Origin: Microbacteriaceae bacterium
GTDB taxonomy: Bacteria; Actinomycetota; Actinomycetes; Actinomycetales; Microbacteriaceae
Length of the DNA: 64,000 bases
Assembly (NCBI GenBank): GCA_014377425.1
Contig: JACMPQ010000068.1
Location: 38,462-102,461 of the forward strand
Reading direction: 5' to 3'
This document shows positions 34,164 through 43,294 of this stretch, piece after piece (position 1 is the first letter of the stretch; each line of letters opens with the position of its first letter). A program made the position numbers and the translations under genes. The notes below the pieces were generated by a model. It was not told where the DNA came from, searched no databases, and worked only from the letters and a program-made list of their open reading frames with translations.

Positions 34164-35519
34164 CTACGCCGGCGGCACCGACCGGTTGGTGATTCCGATT
34201 GCCGAGATGACGCCTCCCGCAATGAGAAGTGCGGCGGTGACGGCAACACCGCGGTGAAAGCCGCCAAGGTCGAGCCCGGTTCCGACGATGATGCCGAGGA
34301 GCGCGATCGCGACCAGCCCGGCGATGCGGGCGATGGCGTTATTGATCGCCGAACCGATACCGGCCTGCCGTTCGCTAATCGAGCCGAGAACGGCGGAGGT
34401 GAGCGGAGCCACGGTCATCGAGAGCCCGATCCCGAACAAAACCACGCCGGGAAGCACCTCGGTGAGGTAGCTGGCCTTCACACCCGTTCCCAAAAACAGC
34501 AGGTACCCAACTCCGGCAACGATCGGCCCGAGAGCCATAAAGAGTCGTGGCCCGTATTTGCCGGCAAGACTGCCAAAAACAGACGATAGGGCGATGTTGA
34601 TGACGGTTACCGGCAGTAGGGCGGCTCCCGCGAGGGTGGCCGAATACCCTGCGGTTTCTTGCAGAAACACGGTGATCACAAAACCGCCGAGAGACAGCGC
34701 GCCGTAGATGGCCACGGTGGCTACATTGCCGATACCGAAATTGCGCACGCGAAACAGGGCCAGCGGCATCATTGGGTCTGCGGTGACCTGTTGGCGTCGA
34801 ACGAACAGGGCGAGACACAGGATTCCGACCACGAACGGGAGCCAAATCACCGGGCTCGACCAGCCAAAATTGCTCTGCTCGATGAGGGCGAAGACCGGGG
34901 CTCCGAGACCAATCACCCCGAGCAGGGCGCTCGGGTAATCGATCGCGGCATTCGGGGCGCGAACATCTTGAAATTTGAGTCTGACGATCAACCACAGGGT
35001 TACCGCAATCGGCAGCACGTTGATGGCGAATACGAGACGCCAAGAGAGCAGATCGACGAAGAGCCCGCCAAGAAGAGGGCCTGCGAGGAAGGCGGCGCTG
35101 GTGAAGGCGGTCCACAGACCGATCGCCTTGCTCTGCTCAATACCGCGAAACGCGGACAGAATCAGCGCGAGCGAGCTCGGCACGAGCAACGCTCCGGCGA
35201 CGCCCTGCAACCCCCGGGCGATCAACAAAAACTCTCCGGATAGAGCAAGCGTGCAGAGCACAGAAGCTACGGCGAAGCCGATTAACCCCGCCCTCAGAAT
35301 CACGATGCGGCCGTAGACATCCGAGAGCGAACCGGCGACCAAAATGAGGGATCCGAGGGTGATCAGGTAGGCGTCAACCGCCCACTGCTGCACGGTGAGT
35401 CCGCCGCCAAGTTCTTTTGATATCGCGGGCAGGGCAACGGTGATTGCCGAGCCGTCGAGAAAAGCCACGAATGACGCCAGTACGGCAATGGCCAAAACGA
35501 GGCGTTGCTCCCGGGTCAT
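34164..35519 (-). CDS. MFS transporter, DHA2 (14-TM drug exporter) family
   Basis: 451 residues. FVAFLDGSAITVALPAI is the DHA2 motif (LDxTIVNVALP type), SLSDVYGRIVILRAGL the motif A loop, and many hydrophobic helices follow, ending near ALLIAGGVISAIG. A proton-coupled exporter of small molecules is likely. The start at 35519 MTREQRLVL is chosen; the 44-codon upstream extension is Arg-rich sequence antisense-free but covers the 3' end of the neighbouring lipase gene. Confidence 0.88.
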   Translation of the reverse strand: MTREQRLVLAIAVLASFVAFLDGSAITVALPAISKELGGGLTVQQWAVDAYLITLGSLILVAGSLSDVYGRIVILRAGLIGFAVASVLCTLALSGEFLLIARGLQGVAGALLVPSSLALILSAFRGIEQSKAIGLWTAFTSAAFLAGPLLGGLFVDLLSWRLVFAINVLPIAVTLWLIVRLKFQDVRAPNAAIDYPSALLGVIGLGAPVFALIEQSNFGWSSPVIWLPFVVGILCLALFVRRQQVTADPMMPLALFRVRNFGIGNVATVAIYGALSLGGFVITVFLQETAGYSATLAGAALLPVTVINIALSSVFGSLAGKYGPRLFMALGPIVAGVGYLLFLGTGVKASYLTEVLPGVVLFGIGLSMTVAPLTSAVLGSISERQAGIGSAINNAIARIAGLVAIALLGIIVGTGLDLGGFHRGVAVTAALLIAGGVISAIGITNRSVPPA

Positions 35520-35526
35520 TTTCGCA

Positions 35527-36474
35527 CTATGAAACGGACGCAGTGGTGACGGACGCGGTTGTTTTTGGCGTCGCATCAGCCGTGACCGCAATATCAGCCG
35601 CAGCCGCAATATCAGCCGCAGAATCCGCCAATGCCGCCTCGATCTGCTCAAACACGAGCGCGGAGGACAGCAGCCGGAAGTGGCCGATCAGCGGCAGCCG
35701 GATATTCGTCGCCCCGGCAAGCTCACTGCCGCCGGGGATGATTGGATCTTCTTCGGCGTAGATTGAGGTGATTCGGGCGTTGACGTCGATGCGTGCCCCG
35801 AGGGTGGTGACCGTCACGTCTGTGGGCGCGAATTCGCGAAACACCCGGCGGATCGCATAACGGGCGAGCGGGGAGCCGGCAAAGGGCGTGTTGACCGCGA
35901 TGACCCGCGCGATGCGGCCCGAGGTGTCATTCGTGACCATCATGTGCTTGGCGATCAGCCCACCCTTGCTGTGCGCGACGACCATCACGCCATACAGGTC
36001 GTGCTCGTCGAGATAGCTCTGGGCTAATGCCGCCATCGCCGGAATAGAGCCAACGTTGTAACCAAAGGTGGGAATGATGTGAATCGGATGACCCAGCTGG
36101 TTGAGGCGGTCGGCGATCGGTTGCAAAAATTGCCAGGTCTCGTACACCCCGGGGAGCAGGAGTACCGGCGCCAGGGAACCGCCGGCAAAGTCGTCGGTGT
36201 GGCACGGCGCCACGATATGGCGCACCTCCCAATAGGTGGCATAGCTGGAATCGAGCCAGCGTTGGCGGGAGCGCTCCAGTCGGGGCAGGGCGTCGTCAAG
36301 AATCCGCTGCCGCGTGCGGTCGATCGCGGGCACCGCCTCATCGAGATACTGCTGGCGAATGCGCTCCAGTCGGGGTCCCGCCGTTTCAATAATCAGCTGC
36401 CGAGACCGCTCCACCCGTGGCCCTGCGGTTTCCAAAAACCGGTGGCCGAGCGAGGCGATGCGGGCAAAGTCCAT
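35527..36474 (-). CDS. Lipase/esterase-like alpha/beta hydrolase with N-terminal 15-residue repeats
   Basis: 315 residues. Residues 12-71 are four 15-residue repeats of the type (R/L)xL(E/D)xAxPRxERxRQ. From about 100 on there is an alpha/beta hydrolase fold with VLLLPGVYETW, nucleophile elbow VVAHSKGGLIAKHM (AHSKGG), NTPFAGSPLARYA and a final GHFRLL His. This resembles triacylglycerol-lipase-like proteins. The C-terminal 35 residues are an Ala/Thr/Val/Ser tail with its own short repeats. A -10 box TAAACT lies 6 nt before the ATG. Confidence 0.78.
   Translation of the reverse strand: MDFARIASLGHRFLETAGPRVERSRQLIIETAGPRLERIRQQYLDEAVPAIDRTRQRILDDALPRLERSRQRWLDSSYATYWEVRHIVAPCHTDDFAGGSLAPVLLLPGVYETWQFLQPIADRLNQLGHPIHIIPTFGYNVGSIPAMAALAQSYLDEHDLYGVMVVAHSKGGLIAKHMMVTNDTSGRIARVIAVNTPFAGSPLARYAIRRVFREFAPTDVTVTTLGARIDVNARITSIYAEEDPIIPGGSELAGATNIRLPLIGHFRLLSSALVFEQIEAALADSAADIAAAADIAVTADATPKTTASVTTASVS
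36262..36441 (-). repeat. Four 45-bp coding repeats in the lipase-like gene
   Basis: Residues 12-26, 27-41, 42-56 and 57-71 align as 15-residue units ending in (S/I/T)RQ, with conserved Pro at position 8 and Arg at 12 and 14. The DNA copies have diverged, so the protein periodicity is under selection rather than a fresh slippage product. Confidence 0.8.
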
Positions 36475-36480
36475 AGGACG

Positions 36481-36486
36481 AGTTTA
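36481..36486 (-). promoter_or_regulatory. Leaderless -10 box for the lipase-like gene
   Basis: TAAACT on the minus strand is followed by 6 nt and the ATG at 36474. Confidence 0.5.
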
Positions 36487-36508
36487 GAGAGAGCGGATGC
36501 CCGCTTCG

Positions 36509-37240
36509 CTACGTGATGGCCAGGGTCTTTGGGGCGCCGAAAAACAGGGTCATTCCGCTGACGGTGAGCGCGCCCGCCGTGATAACCGCCGCCAGCACCA
36601 ACAGTTGAAACTGGGCGGCAAACAGCGGTGACGCTCCGGCAAAAACAGCGCCGACAAACGCTCCGGGCAGCGTCACGATTCCGGTGGTTCGCGTTTGGTC
36701 GATAGAGGGAATCAGCGCACCGGATGCCGCCGAGCGCACCGATCGCTGCGCGGCCCGCCGTGACGTGGCGCCGAGCGACATCCAGCCCTCGATCTCGTCG
36801 CGCTGGGCGACAAAGAGAGCGCGCAACTGGCGGCCCATCAGGGTGCAGACGGTCATTGTGTTTCCGATCACAATTCCGCCGACGGCGAGTAAGTAGCGGG
36901 CGCTAAATTCGATGCCGGAAAACAGGAAGACCGCCGTGACCGGGATCGCCGCGGAGATCACGATGATGAGCACGATCGCTGGCAGCACCGCCACAGGTAG
37001 TTGGAGTCTGCGGTAGATGATCCAGGTGGCTGCCCCCACCATCACGAGCAAAAACAGGGCCACCGCAACGGGATTGGCGATGATGTTGTTGAGCAGCAGG
37101 ATGAGCAGGCCCAGTTGGAGGGCAGCCCGCAACAGTGCCCACGCCTGCAGCCACGGGTTCTCCAACCGCAGCACCAGCACAAACGCGACGGTGATCGCGG
37201 TCAACACCGCGACCGCGATAACGGTGGACAGTACGGTCAT
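36509..37240 (-). CDS. FetB/YbbM-type ABC transporter permease (UPF0014)
   Basis: 243 residues with about seven hydrophobic segments. AVGGIVIGNTMTVCTLMGRQL and ALIPSIDQTRTTGIVTLPGAFVG are UPF0014 signatures. In E. coli FetAB exports iron together with an ATPase FetA. No ATPase gene is next to it here: upstream is an NAD(P)H-dependent FMN reductase on the other strand and downstream a lipase-like gene. Either the ATPase is encoded elsewhere or the permease is an orphan. Confidence 0.85.
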   Translation of the reverse strand: MTVLSTVIAVAVLTAITVAFVLVLRLENPWLQAWALLRAALQLGLLILLLNNIIANPVAVALFLLVMVGAATWIIYRRLQLPVAVLPAIVLIIVISAAIPVTAVFLFSGIEFSARYLLAVGGIVIGNTMTVCTLMGRQLRALFVAQRDEIEGWMSLGATSRRAAQRSVRSAASGALIPSIDQTRTTGIVTLPGAFVGAVFAGASPLFAAQFQLLVLAAVITAGALTVSGMTLFFGAPKTLAIT

Positions 37241-37422
37241 TGATTTTTTGCCCTTCGTCTGTCTTCACTGTGACAGAGAATCCTCCCGCGGATACCACCC
37301 GAGGGTTCGCTGGCAATGCACCGGTGACCTCGGCTGCGTCATCCGGCAGCCATCGACACGGCGCAGACTTGCGGGGTTCCCGACTCCGTGACGGAACCCC
37401 TCTGATTAGACAGGACACCCGC

Positions 37423-37980
37423 ATGCTCAAAATAGCCGTCATTCTCGGAAGTACCCGCCCCAATCGCAACGGAAAGGGCGTTGCGGATTGGGTTGTCGAA
37501 CAGGCGTCGCAGCGAACCGACGCCGAGTTCACCCTCGTTGATCTTCACGACATGGCACTGCCCATGCTCGACGAGCCGCTGCCTGCCGCGTCGGGGCAAT
37601 ACAGCCACGAACACACGCGGGCGTGGGCGCAAACCATAGCCGGCTTCGATGGCTTTATTTTCGTTACGCCGGAATACAACCACTCGACCTCGGGGGTGCT
37701 GAAAAATGCGCTCGACTTCATTTACGCGGAGTGGAACAATAAGGCGGCCGGATTTGTGAGCTATGGCTCGGTCGGCGGTGTGCGCGCGGTCGAACATCTG
37801 CGGGTGATCGCCGCTGAGCTGCAAATCGCAACGGTGCGCGCTCAGGTGGCGCTACCGCTGGCCACCGAGTTTGTCGACTACTCCATTTTCGCTCCCACCG
37901 AGGGCCAGTCCGAAACCCTCTCGGGCATGCTCGACCAGCTCGTTTCCTGGTCGACGGCAATGGCAACACTGCGTCGCTAG
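37423..37980 (+). CDS. NADPH-dependent FMN reductase
   Basis: 185 residues, flavodoxin-like. AVILGSTRPNRNGKGVADWV binds the FMN phosphate, FVTPEYNHSTSGVLKNALDF is the family signature (PEYN), then SYGSVGGVRAVEHLR. It likely reduces FMN, quinones or azo/chromate compounds. The ATG at 37423 has AGGA about 8 nt upstream; the longer frame to 37240 is not conserved. Confidence 0.9.
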   Translation: MLKIAVILGSTRPNRNGKGVADWVVEQASQRTDAEFTLVDLHDMALPMLDEPLPAASGQYSHEHTRAWAQTIAGFDGFIFVTPEYNHSTSGVLKNALDFIYAEWNNKAAGFVSYGSVGGVRAVEHLRVIAAELQIATVRAQVALPLATEFVDYSIFAPTEGQSETLSGMLDQLVSWSTAMATLRR

Positions 37981-38006
37981 TTATGCCGGCTGGCGGCTAG
38001 GTATAA

Positions 38007-38591
38007 CTAGGTCGAGAGCGCTGAGTCCTCGCTCAGAACGTGCCAGACGCGGTTGTGATAGACCAGCGGATGCGAGTGGCCCGCTGCGGCATCCGGACTC
38101 CCCCGCTCGGGCGACCTAGCCTCCAGTGCCTCCACGGCAACAACTGTGGAGCCGCCAGCCACCATTCGGTCGACGATGCGGCCGCGAATCCAGACCGGGG
38201 CATCCAGCAGGTATGGTTCACCGGTCGGCAGCCGCGACCAGATCGCCGGGTTGGCAAAGCGGTTGATTCCGCTGGTGGCAAAAAGCATGGCAAGATCCAC
38301 CTGAGCCGCTGGCAACAGGTGCACGACCACGGTGTCGGCGCGCATGAGCGTGGGAGCGCTGGACGAGCTCGCCGAAAGCGAGAAGACCAGCAGCGGAGGC
38401 TCGGCACTGACCGAGAACACCGAAGTAGCGGTGAGCCCCACCGGGCCATCGCCCGCATCGGCGGTAATTACGGCGACCCCGGCCGGATGATTACGAAACG
38501 CCGCCTTAAACTCTTCGGCACCCAGCACCGCAGAGCCGTCGTCGATCACGTGGATGCGACCGGTGGTGGTCTCTTCGGTGTTCTGCGTCAT
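38007..38591 (-). CDS. Flavin reductase domain protein
   Basis: 194 residues of the FMN-binding split-barrel flavin-reductase type: FRNHPAGVAVITAD, GLTATSVFSVSAEPPLLVFSL and GINRFANPAIWSRLPTGEPYL. It probably supplies reduced flavin to a monooxygenase, but none is adjacent. It lies downstream of and convergent with the NADPH-dependent FMN reductase. Confidence 0.88.
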   Translation of the reverse strand: MTQNTEETTTGRIHVIDDGSAVLGAEEFKAAFRNHPAGVAVITADAGDGPVGLTATSVFSVSAEPPLLVFSLSASSSSAPTLMRADTVVVHLLPAAQVDLAMLFATSGINRFANPAIWSRLPTGEPYLLDAPVWIRGRIVDRMVAGGSTVVAVEALEARSPERGSPDAAAGHSHPLVYHNRVWHVLSEDSALST

Positions 38592-38648
38592 AGTAGATCC
38601 TCGACTCGTGATGTCTGGGTAACGCCTGTGACCGCGGCTGCATTCCCG

Positions 38649-41240
38649 CTACGACATTCCCGCGCTCATGCCGACCGACATGATTCTCACCACGGCAAGT
38701 CCGGCATCGTTCGAATCAGCGACGTCGATCGTGGCGCTGATCGACCAGTCGTGGTCGCCGCTCGGGTCGGCCAGAATCTGGCGCACCGACCATTGCACCG
38801 GGCCCTCCTCGATCACGAGCATTGAGGCACTGCGTGCGTCGGCATCCGTTCCGATATCGCCGTGCAGGTCGAAGTACGGGTCCATCGCCTCGGCCCATTT
38901 TTCGGCGGTGAATCCGGATGCCGCATCCAGCTCGCCGAGCGTCTCCCAGTCTTCGAGGTCGGCCAGTTTGACCCGGCGAAAGAGCTCGTTGCGCACCAGA
39001 ATGCGAAACGCACGCGCGTTGGCGGTGACGCCCTTCGGCTGCGGCGGCACGACCGCGGTAACGCCCTCCAGCTGTTCGACCGGGTTGGTGAGTTCCTCCC
39101 ACTCGTCGAGCAGGCTGGAGTCGACCTGACGCACCAGCTCGCCAAGCCATTCGATGATGTCGAACAATTCCTCGGTCTTGGCTTCGTTCGGAATCGTCTG
39201 CCGGGCGGCGCGGTAGGCGTCGGAGAGGTAGCGCAGCACGAGCCCCTCGGAGCGCGACAGCTTGTAATAGTTGATGTAGTCCACGAAGTTCATCGCCCGC
39301 TCGTAGAGGTCGCGCACGACCGATTTGGGGCTGAGCTTGAAGTCCCCGATCCACGGCTGGGTCTTGCTGTAGACACTGAATGCCTCGCCGAGCAGCCCCT
39401 CCAGCGGTTTCGGATGCGTGATGGTCTCCAGCAGCTCCATCCGTTGGTCGTATTCGATGCCCTCCGCCTTCATCGCCGCGACCGCCTCACCGCGGGCCAA
39501 AAATTGCTGCTGCGAGATGATCGGCCGCGGGTCGTCGAGGGTGGCTTCCAAAACCGAAATCATATCCAGGGCGTAGGTGGGCGACTCCTGCTCGAGCAGG
39601 TCGAACACCGCGAGGGCAAAGGGCGACAGCGGTTGGTTGAGCGCGAAGTTGGGTTGCAGGTCGACGGTGAGCCGGATGCTGGCATCCCCACCGATTCCGC
39701 CACCAATCTGTTCCACAATCTCTGCCGTGCGCAGGGTGCGGTAAATGGCTAACGCCTGCCGGGCGAGGGCGAGTTGGCGTTTGTAGGGCTCGTGGTTGTC
39801 GAAGACGAGCGTGCGAACCGCCTCAAATACATCGCCGCCGCGGCCAATGAGGTTGAGCAGCATCCCGTGGGTGATCTGCATGCTCGAGGTGAGGGTTTCC
39901 GGCTCCGCGGCGATCAAGCGCTGAAAACTCGGCTCGCCCCAGGAGACGAAGCCCTCCGGAGCGCGCTTGCGCACCACCCGCTTCAGTTTCTTCACGTCGT
40001 CACCGGCTTTAGCCACGAGCCGGGCGTTCTCGCTCTCGTGCTCCGGCGCCTGGCAGGTGACCGTTCCGGCGGTGTCGTAACCGGCGCGCCCGGCCCGCCC
40101 GGCGACCTGGTGGAATTCGCGGGCGCTGAGCTGTCGCATCCGGGTGCCATCGAATTTGGTGAGGGCCGTGAGCAGCACCGTGCGAATCGGCACGTTGATG
40201 CCGACCCCGAGGGTGTCGGTACCGCAGATGACCCGCAAGAGGCCCTGCTGCGCGAGTTGCTCGACCAGTCGGCGGTATTTCGGCAGCATGCCGGCGTGGT
40301 GCACGCCGATGCCGGAGCGCACGAGCCGCGACAGGGTCTTGCCGAACGCGGTGGTGAACCGGAATCCGCCGATCATCTCGGCGATCAAATCGCGCTGTTC
40401 GCGGGTGGCCACCTTGATGCTCGTCAGGGCCTGTGCGCGTTCCAGCGCGGCTAATTGGGCGAAGTGCACGATGTAGATCGGAGCCTGACCGGTGGTCAAC
40501 AACTCCTCCACGGTGTCCTGCACCGGGGTGACCTCATAGAAGTAGTGCAGCGGCACCGGACGGTCGACCCCGGTGATCACGGCGGTCTCGCGGCTGGTGC
40601 GCCGGCTGAGGTCGGTGGCGAGCCAGTCGACGTTGCCGAGGGTGGCCGACATGAGAATGAACTGCACCCGCGGCAGGGTGAGCAGCGGCACCTGCCAGGC
40701 CCAGCCACGCGAGGGGTCGGAGTAGAAGTGGAACTCATCCATGACCACGAGCTCAACGTCGGTACCGGCCCCGTTGCGCAGCGCCTGGTTGGCCAGAATT
40801 TCGGCCGTACAGCAGATGATCGGGGCGTCGCCGTTGACCGAGGAATCCCCGGTGACCATGCCCACGTTTTCGGCACCGAAAATCTCCACCAGCGCGAAGA
40901 ATTTCTCCGACACGAGCGCCTTGATCGGAGCGGTGTAGTAGCTGCGTTTGCCCTGCGCGAGGGCGGCGAAGTGTGCGCCGATCGCCACGAGCGACTTACC
41001 GGTGCCGGTGGGGGTGCTCAGGATGACGTTGGCGCCGGAGACGATCTCGATCAGGGCGTCGGATTGGGCGGGATAGAGCGGCAGTCCGCGACCCTCGGCC
41101 CAGGCCTCAAACGCGCTGTAGGCGGCATCCGGATCCCAGCTGGCCGGAGTGCGGTCGAGCAGGCGGTCTTGTTTGGGTGTGGTTGCCGATTCCGGCGCGG
41201 TTGCCGATTCCGGCGCGGTTACCTCCTCCGGTTCGGTCAT
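38649..41240 (-). CDS. Ski2-like DEAD/DEAH-box helicase with DUF3516
   Basis: 863 residues. Q-motif-like YPAQSDALIEI, Walker A STPTGTGKS, DEVH-type box VMDEFHFYSD, SAT motif LMSATLGN and motif VI QVAGRAGRAGYD. The C-terminal half matches DUF3516 helicases of actinobacteria. An RNA or DNA unwinding role is likely. The ATG at 41240 overlaps the nucleoside hydrolase stop (ATGA). Its N-terminal about 25 residues (ATAPESATAPESATTP type) come from an 18-bp repeat. Confidence 0.9.
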   Translation of the reverse strand: MTEPEEVTAPESATAPESATTPKQDRLLDRTPASWDPDAAYSAFEAWAEGRGLPLYPAQSDALIEIVSGANVILSTPTGTGKSLVAIGAHFAALAQGKRSYYTAPIKALVSEKFFALVEIFGAENVGMVTGDSSVNGDAPIICCTAEILANQALRNGAGTDVELVVMDEFHFYSDPSRGWAWQVPLLTLPRVQFILMSATLGNVDWLATDLSRRTSRETAVITGVDRPVPLHYFYEVTPVQDTVEELLTTGQAPIYIVHFAQLAALERAQALTSIKVATREQRDLIAEMIGGFRFTTAFGKTLSRLVRSGIGVHHAGMLPKYRRLVEQLAQQGLLRVICGTDTLGVGINVPIRTVLLTALTKFDGTRMRQLSAREFHQVAGRAGRAGYDTAGTVTCQAPEHESENARLVAKAGDDVKKLKRVVRKRAPEGFVSWGEPSFQRLIAAEPETLTSSMQITHGMLLNLIGRGGDVFEAVRTLVFDNHEPYKRQLALARQALAIYRTLRTAEIVEQIGGGIGGDASIRLTVDLQPNFALNQPLSPFALAVFDLLEQESPTYALDMISVLEATLDDPRPIISQQQFLARGEAVAAMKAEGIEYDQRMELLETITHPKPLEGLLGEAFSVYSKTQPWIGDFKLSPKSVVRDLYERAMNFVDYINYYKLSRSEGLVLRYLSDAYRAARQTIPNEAKTEELFDIIEWLGELVRQVDSSLLDEWEELTNPVEQLEGVTAVVPPQPKGVTANARAFRILVRNELFRRVKLADLEDWETLGELDAASGFTAEKWAEAMDPYFDLHGDIGTDADARSASMLVIEEGPVQWSVRQILADPSGDHDWSISATIDVADSNDAGLAVVRIMSVGMSAGMS
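41181..41222. repeat. 18-bp tandem repeat in the helicase N-terminus
   Basis: Two exact copies of GGTTGCCGATTCCGGCGC and a partial third, in frame in the disordered N-terminus of the Ski2-like helicase. Confidence 0.85.
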
Positions 41241-42169
41241 ACCGAAACGGAGCGGGCGCTCGCGGCCCTGTGCCATTCGCCGAGCACGTAGTCCCAGAAG
41301 CCGGCAGCATCGAGGGTCACTGGCACGAGCGCATTCGGGGTTGACGAGTCGAAGTCGGTCACCGTCATCCCGGCGGTGAACGTGCCGCTAGTTTCGATCT
41401 CGACCCGGGCGCGCTTCGACTCGAACAGTTCCGGGCGGGTGAGGTAGGCCACCGCGCAGACGTCGTGTACAGCCTGGCCACCCGTTTTGGGGTCGATCCA
41501 GAAGGTGGCGAGCGGGGCGATAAGGTCTACGCCGAGAGGGCCGAGCTGGCGCATCCGCTCGGCGATTTCCTCTGTGGCGATGGCCTGATGGGTGAGGTCG
41601 AGTCCGATCATCACGACCTCCCAGCCGGCGGCGAACACGATCTCGGCGGCCTCAGGGTCGGCGAAAATGTTGAACTCGGCGGCCGGGGTGGCGTTGCCTC
41701 GGGTGAACGAGCCGCCCATGATCACAAAGGAGGCCACCCAGTCGATGATTTTTGGTTCTTTTTTGAGCGCCAACGCGATGTTGGTGAGCGGGCCGGTGGC
41801 CACGAGGTGAACCGTGCCGGGGGCATCGCGCAGGGTCTGAATGATGAGTTCGACGGCGTGGATGCTCTCGACGGTGTTCACCGCGGCGGGCAGGCGCACC
41901 GAGCCGAGGCCCTCCTTACCGTGCACGTGCTCGGCATTCTCGGCGGCTCGAAGCAGCGGTACTGAAGCCCCCGCGGCAACCGGAACGTGGTCGAAGCCCA
42001 GATATTCGCGGAGCTCTAGAGCGTTGCGGGTGGTGTTCTCGAGCGTCACGTTGCCGCCAACGGTCGTGACCGCCACGAGTTCCAGTGCCTCATCGGCGTG
42101 CGCGAGCAGCAGGGCGAGGGCGTCGTCGAGGCCGGGGTCACAGTCGAGAATGAGCTTGATGGGTGCCAT
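41237..42169 (-). CDS. Inosine/uridine-preferring nucleoside hydrolase
   Basis: 310 residues. LILDCDPGLDDALALLLA is the calcium-binding DxDxGxDD motif at the N-terminus, IMGGSFTRGNATPAAEFNIFADPEAA is the second family motif, and VHDVCAVAYL holds the conserved His-Asp. It cleaves ribonucleosides to base and ribose for purine/pyrimidine salvage. It overlaps the helicase start by 4 nt, so the pair is coupled. Confidence 0.92.
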   Translation of the reverse strand: MAPIKLILDCDPGLDDALALLLAHADEALELVAVTTVGGNVTLENTTRNALELREYLGFDHVPVAAGASVPLLRAAENAEHVHGKEGLGSVRLPAAVNTVESIHAVELIIQTLRDAPGTVHLVATGPLTNIALALKKEPKIIDWVASFVIMGGSFTRGNATPAAEFNIFADPEAAEIVFAAGWEVVMIGLDLTHQAIATEEIAERMRQLGPLGVDLIAPLATFWIDPKTGGQAVHDVCAVAYLTRPELFESKRARVEIETSGTFTAGMTVTDFDSSTPNALVPVTLDAAGFWDYVLGEWHRAASARSVSV

Positions 42170-42273
42170 GGGTTAACCGTGACACATCGAGGGGCACGGA
42201 AAGTGCGGGGCTGGTGCTGGTGCGAGGGACAGAAAACCGCTCTCGTTGGCCGACCTCGAATGTGCAGCAGTTC

Positions 42274-42279
42274 TAAACT
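42274..42279 (+). promoter_or_regulatory. Candidate -10 box of thiD
   Basis: TAAACT lies 38 nt before the chosen GTG at 42318, giving a leader of about 30 nt that carries GAAGGGA as ribosome-binding site. Confidence 0.4.
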
Positions 42280-42317
42280 GGGGCGAAACTTCTCTGACCC
42301 GAAGGGACGTCACCTTC

Positions 42318-43229
42318 GTGGCTCCGGAATCTGCTCACACCTCGCTCGCGCAGCCCGCTGAGCCCGCACCGTCCGCACAGCTGGCACCGCGCACTCCCCC
42401 ACCCGTCGCCCTCACGATTGCGGGCAGTGACCCGTCGGGCGGGGCCGGCATTCAGGCCGATTTGAAGAGTTTCAGTGCGCTGGGGGCGTATGGGGCATCC
42501 GTTATCTCGGCGCTCACCGCACAGAACACGCGGGGCGTCACCGGAGTTCACACGGTTCCGGCCGAATTTGTGCGTCTGCAGCTCGATTCTCTGGCCGCCG
42601 ATCTGCGCATCGATGCCATCAAGATCGGGATGCTGGCCAACGCCGACATTGCGGATGTCGTAGCCGAGTTTGTGCGCGACTTCCGCTGCGAGACGGTGGT
42701 GCTTGATCCGGTGATGATCGCCACGAGCGGGGATCGTCTGCTGTCGGATGACGCGGTGGCCGCGATTGTGCGCCTGCTCCCGCTGGTGTCACTGATCACC
42801 CCCAACCTTCCGGAGGCGGCAGCCCTGCTCGGAGTGGAGCCCGCTACCACAGTGGAGAAGATGCGCGAGCAGGCGCGTGCGCTGCTCACCCTCGGGGCAC
42901 AGCGGGTGCTGCTGAAGGGCGGCCATCTCGGTGCGACCGGTGTCGACGGCACCGCCAGCGCCAGCGCCATCGACATTTATCTGGATGCCGACGGCGAGCA
43001 CACCTTCACCGGCGCGTGGATCGAGACAGCCAACACCCACGGCACCGGATGCACCCTCTCCTCGGCGATCGCCGCGCTGCGACCTGCCCGGGCCAGCTGG
43101 GCCGACGCGGTGCGGGACGCAAAAATTTGGCTCGGCGGCGCAATCGCCGCCGCTGACTCGTTGCAGATCTCGCTGCATCCCGAGCTCGGCCACGGCCCGG
43201 TGCACCACTTTTACGATGCGTGGCGCTGA
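42318..43229 (+). CDS. thiD: Hydroxymethylpyrimidine/phosphomethylpyrimidine kinase
   Basis: 303 residues, ribokinase-like fold. LTIAGSDPSGGAGIQADLKSF is the classic ThiD N-terminus (core GSDPSGGAGIQADLK), LDPVMIATSG and LITPNLPEAAALLG follow, and THGTGCTLSSAIAA is the anion-hole motif. It phosphorylates HMP twice for thiamine synthesis. The GTG at 42318 is used with GAAGGGA upstream; a TTG further up is possible. It faces the HMP-type transporter genes, consistent with HMP import followed by phosphorylation. Confidence 0.92.
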   Translation: MAPESAHTSLAQPAEPAPSAQLAPRTPPPVALTIAGSDPSGGAGIQADLKSFSALGAYGASVISALTAQNTRGVTGVHTVPAEFVRLQLDSLAADLRIDAIKIGMLANADIADVVAEFVRDFRCETVVLDPVMIATSGDRLLSDDAVAAIVRLLPLVSLITPNLPEAAALLGVEPATTVEKMREQARALLTLGAQRVLLKGGHLGATGVDGTASASAIDIYLDADGEHTFTGAWIETANTHGTGCTLSSAIAALRPARASWADAVRDAKIWLGGAIAAADSLQISLHPELGHGPVHHFYDAWR

Positions 43230-43294
43230 CAGATTTCACGCGCTTATATCGCTGAGGAGTATTAGGCTCGCGGGCGTTGAGAACGAAGCGGGTT

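Noticed and set aside
35520..35651. 44-codon N-terminal extension of the DHA2 transporter (RILRLILRLRLILRSRL type)
   Set aside because: It only reads the repeat-rich 3' end of the neighbouring lipase gene in another frame; the normal family start is at 35519.
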